A DNA stretch of 10,302 nucleotides from Planctomycetota bacterium (GTDB taxonomy: Bacteria; Planctomycetota; Brocadiia; SM23-32): assembly GCA_018400625.1 (NCBI GenBank), contig JAGYMJ010000151.1, forward strand, positions 1-10,302. The letters run 5' to 3'. The notes beneath the pieces were generated by a model. That model was given only the letters and a program-made list of their open reading frames with translations. It made no database searches and was not told where the DNA came from. The position numbers were made by a program, and so were the translations under genes. Numbering within the stretch: position 1 is the first letter of the stretch; each line of letters opens with the position of its first letter. This document shows positions 5,451 to 10,302 of this stretch, in pieces.

Positions 5451-7859
5451 ATGAAAACACAAATTCTCCCCCATCCACGGCCCCGCCATTGGGAAGCCCA
5501 ATGGATCTGGCCGTCTATGGCGCAGGTCAACGAATCCAACGTTTACTGTTACTTCCGCAGAACATTCGACCTGGAAAGAGAGCCGGAAGGCTATTCCCTT
5601 TTCGTGAGCGCGGACCGATTCTACAGGGTCTTCCTTAACGGCGCTCTGATCGGCGATGGCCCGCCTCCGTCCGCACCGTGGTACCATTACTACGATGAAT
5701 ACGATTTAAGTAATGGGCTTCGCAAGGGCACAAACTGCTTTGCGGTGATTGTCTATCACGTCTCGGCGCAACCGTTCGGGGATGCGGACGGCCGCGGTCG
5801 AGGCGGCTTGCTGCTGGAAGTGACGGACTCCCGGAATGCCACGGTGCTGCAGAGCGACGCCGGCTGGCGGGCGTGTCTTGCAGAGCCCTGGCTGAGAAAT
5901 ACATACGAATACGGAAATGTCGTTGCGCCCCACGTGGAATGCTTCGATGCGCGGCGGGAGCCCGAGGGGTGGCGGGAGGCCGGTTTCGACGATCATCTCT
6001 GGCCGACGGCCCACACAATAACTTCCAGGAGGCGACCGGATTGCGACGCGCCTCCCGCAGCCGGCCCCTGGTCAAAACTGGTGCCGCGCGAAATCCCGTT
6101 CATGTCCAGCGATACTCTGCGCCCGCAGGGCGTCACGTACACCGAAGAGAGCGTTGACCTGAAGCTGAACACGACCAACCTCGCGCCCGGCTTGTCCATG
6201 GCCGGCAAGCCGGTGAAGTACGCCAGGTGCGAGCAGCCCGAGAATCTGTGCAAGGAAGAGGGAGCCGCTGTCTTCCAGGGCAGCCTCGAACACCTGAACC
6301 TCGATTTCGGGAGCCTGTATTCGCCGGCGGTGGTGCTGGATTTCGGTCGGATCGTCACCGCGCGTGTCCGACTCAGCCTCGACGGGCCGGCCGGGGCCAT
6401 TGTTGACATCGGGTACGCGGAACGTCTGGTTGACGGACGCTTCAATATCTGTGTGGACGGTGCGGCAATTGCCGACCGCTATATCCTGAAAGACGGCCGG
6501 CAGGTCTTCGAGACTTTTACCTGGAAAGCCTTTCGGTATTTGAAGTTGCGGTTCCGCAAATGCCCGCGCCCCATCAACGTTCAGGGTGTGCAGGCGGTCA
6601 TTTCCACCTATCCGTACGAAGAGCGCGGGGAGTTTCACTCCGACGACGAGACGCTGAATGGGGTCTTCGAAATCTCAAAAGCCACGGTCCGGCTCTGTTC
6701 GAACGATTTTCTGATGGATACACCCTGGCGTGAAAAGGCGCAATGGTTGGGAGACAATGCGCTAGTCACCGTGCCTACTATTCATTCCTGCTTCGGGGAC
6801 ACCGCCCTTCCCCGCAAATTCCTCATCCAGGCCGGGCAGCATCAGTTCCCGACCGGCCTGCTGGCCAATGTGAGCAATTTCAACTCTCAAGCAAGACACA
6901 AAACGTGGACCAAGGTGATTCCGGATTATTCGCTCTGGTGGATCGGGGCTGTGCTTGATCAATTCCTCTATGCCGGCGACGAGGGTTTGCTCCACCGCCT
7001 GTATCCGCAGGCCCTGCGGATCCTTGACACGCATCTCGATTACCTGAACGATCGGATGCTGATTGAAAATATGCCTTACTGGGTACTCCTTGACTGGGCC
7101 GATGTGGAAAAGAACGGTGTCTGCACTGCTTACAATGCCATTTTCTACCGCGCTTTGGAATGTCTGCAACAACTCGCGCAGTTCAAAGGCGATCAGTACA
7201 CCGCCGGGCTGACGGGCGATCTCCGGACCGCTATGAAGGCCGCCTTCCACGCCGTGCTCTTTGACAGAAAGCGCGGTTGCTATGCCGACGCGAACATTGA
7301 CGGGGTGCTTTCGGACAAGATCAGCGAGCACGGGAACATGACGCCGGTCTGGGCCGGACTCTGTGATCAAGAGCAGGCGCGCGAGCTGGTCTCCACCGTG
7401 TTTGAGGACGGCCGAATACACAAAGTAGCGTTCACGGAGGCGCAGCCGTTTTACATGGCCGTGGTCCTGCCCGCGCTCGCACGGGTGGGCCGCTTTGACC
7501 TGGCGCTGGACCTGATCCGCAGGCGCTGGGGCAAGCGCATGCTCGATGCCGGAGCGACATCCGTCTTCGAAACATGGGAGGCGAACGGCCGCTGGACGTC
7601 TGAGGAGTTCACCGGTCTCCTGAATTCCCATTCCCATGCTTGGTCCGCCTGTCCGGCCGATTTCCTGATCCGGCATCTGCTCGGAATCAAGATCCTGGAG
7701 CCCGGCTGCAAGCGAATTGAAATGGCGCCGCAACGGACCGATTTCAACTACCAGGTCGTCTTCCCTACCCCCCGGGGGAACATCAAAGTTCATTGCCGGG
7801 AAGGAAACGTTAATCTGTCTTTTCCCGATTCGATGGCGGTCGAAAGCTCGGACGGGTGA
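5451..7859 (+). CDS. Alpha-L-rhamnosidase, GH78 type
   Basis: 802 residues from ATG 5451, with AGAGG at 5441-5445. It would remove terminal alpha-L-rhamnose from oligosaccharides by inverting hydrolysis. The order fits GH78: N-terminal beta-sandwich domains (WIWPSMAQVNESNVYCYFRRTF, SADRFYRVFLNGALIGDGP, about 1-220), a further beta domain (about 290-395, with WKAFRYLKLRF), the (alpha/alpha)6 catalytic domain (about 400-735) and a C-terminal beta-sandwich (about 735-802). DTPWREKAQWLGD (423-435) corresponds to the family's D-x-P-x-R-x-E-R-x-x-W-x-GD block; Glu428 is the likely general acid. VFETWE (705-710) matches the F-x-E-x-W region that carries the general base. There is no signal peptide, so it is probably cytoplasmic and acts on imported oligosaccharides. 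It has its own ribosome-binding site but is clearly in one transcript with its neighbours. A distantly related GH106 or GH78-like activity on another sugar cannot be excluded. Confidence 0.9.
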   Translation: MKTQILPHPRPRHWEAQWIWPSMAQVNESNVYCYFRRTFDLEREPEGYSLFVSADRFYRVFLNGALIGDGPPPSAPWYHYYDEYDLSNGLRKGTNCFAVIVYHVSAQPFGDADGRGRGGLLLEVTDSRNATVLQSDAGWRACLAEPWLRNTYEYGNVVAPHVECFDARREPEGWREAGFDDHLWPTAHTITSRRRPDCDAPPAAGPWSKLVPREIPFMSSDTLRPQGVTYTEESVDLKLNTTNLAPGLSMAGKPVKYARCEQPENLCKEEGAAVFQGSLEHLNLDFGSLYSPAVVLDFGRIVTARVRLSLDGPAGAIVDIGYAERLVDGRFNICVDGAAIADRYILKDGRQVFETFTWKAFRYLKLRFRKCPRPINVQGVQAVISTYPYEERGEFHSDDETLNGVFEISKATVRLCSNDFLMDTPWREKAQWLGDNALVTVPTIHSCFGDTALPRKFLIQAGQHQFPTGLLANVSNFNSQARHKTWTKVIPDYSLWWIGAVLDQFLYAGDEGLLHRLYPQALRILDTHLDYLNDRMLIENMPYWVLLDWADVEKNGVCTAYNAIFYRALECLQQLAQFKGDQYTAGLTGDLRTAMKAAFHAVLFDRKRGCYADANIDGVLSDKISEHGNMTPVWAGLCDQEQARELVSTVFEDGRIHKVAFTEAQPFYMAVVLPALARVGRFDLALDLIRRRWGKRMLDAGATSVFETWEANGRWTSEEFTGLLNSHSHAWSACPADFLIRHLLGIKILEPGCKRIEMAPQRTDFNYQVVFPTPRGNIKVHCREGNVNLSFPDSMAVESSDG

Positions 7860-7921
7860 AAAAACAGATTTAGTCAGTTGACCAGAAACAAGCAAAAACC
7901 TTTATGTTTGGAGAACTGTAA

Positions 7922-8773
7922 ATGATCAGAAAACAGAAAATCATGGCGGTAGGCGCACATGCCGACGACATTGAAGTCGGAACCGGCGGTACCCTGCGTA
8001 AATATAATGACCAGGGATATGAAATAGTGTATGTTATGAGCACCAATAACATGAGCGGCAGCAATAAGGTCATCAAAGAGGACGGCTCAATAGAATCGAT
8101 TGATGAGCCCCCTCTGGATATGATGAAGTTGCGCAAGAAGGAATGTGACGACGCCGCAGCGTTAGTTGGCACGAAAACCATTCACCTCGATCACCCCCAG
8201 CGCCATTACAATGGCGCCGATGGCCGCCGAGCCGAACTCCGCTACGGTTGTGACCTTCCCGACGGGGTCGAAGAAGATGTGCCGGCGATCCTCACCGCGT
8301 ATGAAGACCCCGCCTCAATACAACAAGTCGTTGCTTTAATCCTGGAGCATAACCCGGCCTGCATTTTGACCCACGGTATCACAGATACTGATGTAGAGCA
8401 TCTGACGACAACTTTGCTGGTCACCAGAGCTTTCTGGAAGTCCGTTGAGGAAGGGTTCAGGGGGGCGTTGCTGCACTGGCAGTACGGCTTCACCAGCCTG
8501 GGGGACATCAACACCCGATGGGAAACGTATGTTGATATATCCGATTATGTGGATCATAAAATGGAAATGCTCGGCAAACACCGCTGCCAGATGCCGACCG
8601 CCGATGATCCTGACCACGGCCACAGGTTGCGGGTGAAGAAATATGGTACCGTCTGCGGATGTCAAGCCGCCGAGCCGTTCAACTGGGTGCGACGCTATGA
8701 TTTTCCGGACCTGGACGCCATGCAAGAATATTACAGCCCACTCATTACCGAACTCGTGCAGAATTCGATGTGA
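7922..8773 (+). CDS. PIG-L/LmbE family zinc-dependent deacetylase
   Basis: 283 residues from ATG 7922, GGAG at 7910-7913 with an 8-nt spacer. Family members remove acetyl groups from N-acetylglucosaminyl compounds (MshB, BshB, PIG-L) or other acylated sugars. The zinc/catalytic motif AHADDIEVGTGG (12-23) stands for the usual AHPDDE-x-x-x-GG: His13 and Asp16 should bind zinc and Asp15 act as base. The third ligand is expected in THGITDTDVEH (150-160), most likely His160. The family's usual H-x-x-x-D-x-H-x-D-H pattern here has Asp157 where His is commonest, and the first motif has Ala instead of Pro, so this is a divergent branch. There is no signal peptide, hence cytoplasmic. It lies 62 nt behind the rhamnosidase. 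I infer that it deacetylates sugars released from the same glycan; a role in thiol or lipid metabolism is less likely in this setting. Confidence 0.88.
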   Translation: MIRKQKIMAVGAHADDIEVGTGGTLRKYNDQGYEIVYVMSTNNMSGSNKVIKEDGSIESIDEPPLDMMKLRKKECDDAAALVGTKTIHLDHPQRHYNGADGRRAELRYGCDLPDGVEEDVPAILTAYEDPASIQQVVALILEHNPACILTHGITDTDVEHLTTTLLVTRAFWKSVEEGFRGALLHWQYGFTSLGDINTRWETYVDISDYVDHKMEMLGKHRCQMPTADDPDHGHRLRVKKYGTVCGCQAAEPFNWVRRYDFPDLDAMQEYYSPLITELVQNSM

Positions 8774-8829
8774 AACTAACGTTTCAAGTCGAGCAGAATC
8801 ACAACTCAACAGGAAAAGAGGTATTGCAT

Positions 8830-9810
8830 ATGCAATCGTATAAGGAACCGGTTAGGGGGCGCAGTAAAGCGCGATGGTGTTGGTCGACGGAAACAAAACT
8901 TCTCCATTCACTGCTTTTCTTCTGTCTGCTCGCTTTAACGGGCGAAACGGTTGACGCCACCGAATACATGATAGAAATACTTGCTGTTTCCAGTTTTAAG
9001 AGTGAGGCAACCCTGGCTCAGGCGGAAGTTGAGTTCGGCACACCGGTCAGCACTGAAAGCCTGGAATTTGTTAATGCCGCAAGCGGAGAGGAGGTGGAAT
9101 TTTATTTTGTGCCCGAACCGGGGGAGCCTTATGCAGGATGGATTTTCTGGGAGTGGGAAGAGATGGGTTTTTTTGAAGAGCGGAACTATATCCTGTACGC
9201 GTCCGAAGGCGACTGGAGCGTTACGCCGATGGGCTGCAAGGCAATATCGGCTCAAGTGAGCGAAGACAAGTTCCTGGCTCCTAACTACATATTTGAGGAA
9301 GTCACCGACGGTGAGCCCGACGGCTGGGAGATATCGGGCGCGGCGGAGCTGAGCGAAGAAGAAGCTTTCCGGGGCCGCCGAAGCATAAAGATGGAGTCGG
9401 AGATCGGGACGGAACCGCATATCCGGGTGCCCAATATCCCCCTCGAGCCGGAAACGCGCTATCGATTGACATTCTGGTATAAAATAACGGAATGGGAGGA
9501 TTCAGGCCGCACGAGCCAGCCCATTGCCGGGGATCTCTGGTCCAGGGGCGAAAAAGGCCAGTGGCTGGTTCGGGCGTTAGTGCATCGGAACACAGCGGGC
9601 GGCGATCCCGAGGAAGTGACGGGTGAGTGGCGGAAATTGACCGCTATGGCAACGACCTGCCCGGAAGCCGTGTTCGGTACACTGAGAATCTGGTCCCATT
9701 CGAATTTCAGCGGTATTTTTCATGTTGACCGTGTCTTTGTCGAGAAGGCGCCTGAGGGCGCCCCCCATCGGGTTGAAGTCAGCGCCATGAAAAAAGCATC
9801 CGACCAATAA
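8830..9810 (+). CDS. Secreted protein with CBM4/9-like carbohydrate-binding jelly-roll
   Basis: 326 residues from ATG 8830. The frame opens at GTG 8770, overlapping the PIG-L stop, but AAGAGG (8816-8821) with an 8-nt spacer favours 8830. A basic N-terminus is followed by a hydrophobic segment LLHSLLFFCLLALTGETVDA (24-43), a likely signal peptide. Residues about 44-145 form an unrecognised beta-rich domain (YMIEILAVSSFKSEATLAQAEVEF, SLEFVNAASGEEVEFYFVPEPG, YILYASEGDW). Residues about 150-312 read like a CBM4/9-type jelly-roll: NYIFEEVTDGEPDGWEISG, AFRGRRSIKME, ETRYRLTFWYKI, a G-E-W-R-K-L strand, and a closing HVDRVFVEKAP. It is the last gene of the DUF4838 cluster and is probably periplasmic or surface-bound, holding the substrate. 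No catalytic residues are recognisable. No terminator is obvious behind it. Confidence 0.75.
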   Translation: MQSYKEPVRGRSKARWCWSTETKLLHSLLFFCLLALTGETVDATEYMIEILAVSSFKSEATLAQAEVEFGTPVSTESLEFVNAASGEEVEFYFVPEPGEPYAGWIFWEWEEMGFFEERNYILYASEGDWSVTPMGCKAISAQVSEDKFLAPNYIFEEVTDGEPDGWEISGAAELSEEEAFRGRRSIKMESEIGTEPHIRVPNIPLEPETRYRLTFWYKITEWEDSGRTSQPIAGDLWSRGEKGQWLVRALVHRNTAGGDPEEVTGEWRKLTAMATTCPEAVFGTLRIWSHSNFSGIFHVDRVFVEKAPEGAPHRVEVSAMKKASDQ

Positions 9811-9817
9811 TCAACGT

Positions 9818-9865
9818 AAAAAGTCAATATTTGCTATTGTAACAGTTGTAGCAAAAGGTTATAAT
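9818..9865 (+). promoter_or_regulatory. Promoter of the 9926 prepilin-like gene with AAAAAGTCAAT box
   Basis: TTGTAA (9837-9842), a 17-nt spacer and TATAAT (9860-9865). AAAAAGTCAAT lies at 9818-9828, again 42 nt upstream of the -10 start, exactly as at 2061. The spacer sequences between box and -10 are otherwise unlike each other, so the box stands out. Expected leader about 55 nt. Confidence 0.7.
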
Positions 9866-9925
9866 ACTCTATAAGAAGTGAGAAGGCGTTCGTTTTTTTA
9901 GTTCTTTTACAAGGAGGAAAGAGCC

Positions 9926-10302
9926 ATGAATGGGAAGGAGAAAAGAAGGGTTGAAGGAGGAAGCAAAGCCTGTGATTTTACGTTAATCGAGTTGCTGGTC
10001 GTGATCGCCATAATAGGAATTCTGGCGGCGATGCTGATGCCGGCGCTCGGCCGGGCGCGGACCGCCGCCCAACGCACCGTAAGCGTGTCGAATGTGCGTC
10101 AGCTTGCCACCATAATGCAGTATTATGCCAGCGATTACGGTGACAGCCTGCCTTTTGCCAGGTACTATACCGGGGGCTGGGATAGCCCGGCAAATTCCTG
10201 GAGCCGAAATTTGGCCGATAATTTAGATTATATTCCCGGGCCGTCGCATAGCTTAGGTTCCCCCCATTTTTTTACCTTCTCTAAGTTTGTTTACCCCCTT
10301 TC
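9926..10302 (+). CDS. Prepilin-like (type II pseudopilin-type) protein, 3' end outside window
   Basis: ATG 9926 follows AAGGAGG (9911-9917) with an 8-nt spacer. The 125 visible codons have no stop. A charged leader (MNGKEKRRVEGGSKACD, 1-17) precedes [16 protein letters not shown] (18-33), the prepilin peptidase site with Glu at +5, and the hydrophobic helix. Residues 34-85 ([27 protein letters not shown]...) are almost the same as in the 2244 gene, also at DNA level, while the sequence after WSRNLADNLDYIPG diverges. The protein should be cleaved and anchored in the inner membrane or assembled into a pseudopilus-like structure. It starts a new transcription unit behind the glycan cluster. The last 20 codons (SPHFFTFSKFVYPL) cross T- and C-runs, and I cannot tell whether the frame is still correct there. 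Confidence 0.88.
   Translation, partial: MNGKEKRRVEGGSKACDFTLIELLVVIAIIGILAAMLMPALGRARTAAQRTVSVSNVRQLATIMQYYASDYGDSLPFARYYTGGWDSPANSWSRNLADNLDYIPGPSHSLGSPHFFTFSKFVYPL

Noticed and set aside
4494..5687. Long open frame of 397 codons on the minus strand
   Set aside because: It lies antisense to the DUF4838 gene and the start of the rhamnosidase, both of which have family motifs, signal peptide or ribosome-binding sites. Long antisense frames are expected in GC-rich codons, and this one shows no recognisable motif.
6762..7895. Minus-strand open frame of 377 codons, with a similar one at 3549-4457
   Set aside because: Antisense to the GH78 catalytic domain and the DUF4838 gene respectively; composition is that of a mirrored coding strand, with no domain and no ribosome-binding site.
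8770..8829. GTG start of the last operon gene overlapping the PIG-L stop
   Set aside because: Translational coupling is possible, but the ATG at 8830 has AAGAGG at ideal spacing and gives a normal signal peptide.
1..10302. tRNA or rRNA genes
   Set aside because: I saw no GTTCRAATC-type T-loops with a matching cloverleaf and no rRNA landmark sequences; the GGTTCGAAC-like bases near 638-645 lack any acceptor stem.

Overview
The window looks like chromosomal DNA from a PVC-group bacterium. The best fit is Lentisphaerae (Lentisphaeria/Victivallales-like) or a close Kiritimatiellota relative. This is inferred from gene content: three copies of the [16 protein letters not shown] prepilin signature in 10 kb, each with the H-region running into ML(M)PALGRAR, placed beside carbohydrate-active genes (DUF4838, GH78 rhamnosidase, PIG-L deacetylase). 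Large families of such pseudopilin-like proteins next to glycan-degradation genes are a known feature of that phylum. Every gene I accept is on the + strand.

Positions 1-1070 hold the end of a glycoside-hydrolase-like gene that enters from the left. It appears as two pieces (2-478 and 570-1070) in different frames and is probably one broken gene. A possible terminator hairpin follows at 1134. Positions 1166-1274 encode the first 36 residues of a prepilin-like protein. It stops abruptly inside the FTLIE motif, where a group II intron 5' end begins (GTGTGCCCGGATAAGG at 1275). The intron is itself truncated just after the start of its reverse-transcriptase ORF. From about 1690 to 2040 there is no gene, only short hairpins and a 9-bp tandem/inverted repeat. 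A promoter (2061-2108) and a 5' leader carrying a 67-nt terminal-inverted-repeat element precede a second prepilin-like gene (2244-3169), which is split by an apparent one-base deletion. Positions 3170-3497 are again repeat-rich.

Positions 3498-9810 form a tight co-directional cluster of four intact genes: a secreted DUF4838 protein, a cytoplasmic GH78-type alpha-L-rhamnosidase, a cytoplasmic PIG-L/LmbE deacetylase, and a secreted protein with a CBM4/9-like jelly-roll. Gaps are 24, 62 and 56 nt, and each gene has its own Shine-Dalgarno. I infer a small polysaccharide-utilisation operon for a rhamnose-containing, probably acylated glycan, with binding and cleavage outside and rhamnoside hydrolysis and deacetylation inside. 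A third prepilin-like gene starts at 9926 behind a promoter built like the one at 2061 and runs off the window.

The most notable observation is the group II intron fragment inside the prepilin motif. Its EBS1 lies in a hairpin loop and, with EBS2, is complementary to the pilin sequence just upstream of the junction. That same target is perfectly preserved in both other pilin genes of the window. The second is a family of palindromic CCACCG-N10-CGGTGG repeats (three copies, two of them in front of genes). The third is a shared pilin promoter in which an AAAAAGTCAAT box sits exactly 42 nt upstream of the -10 in both copies.
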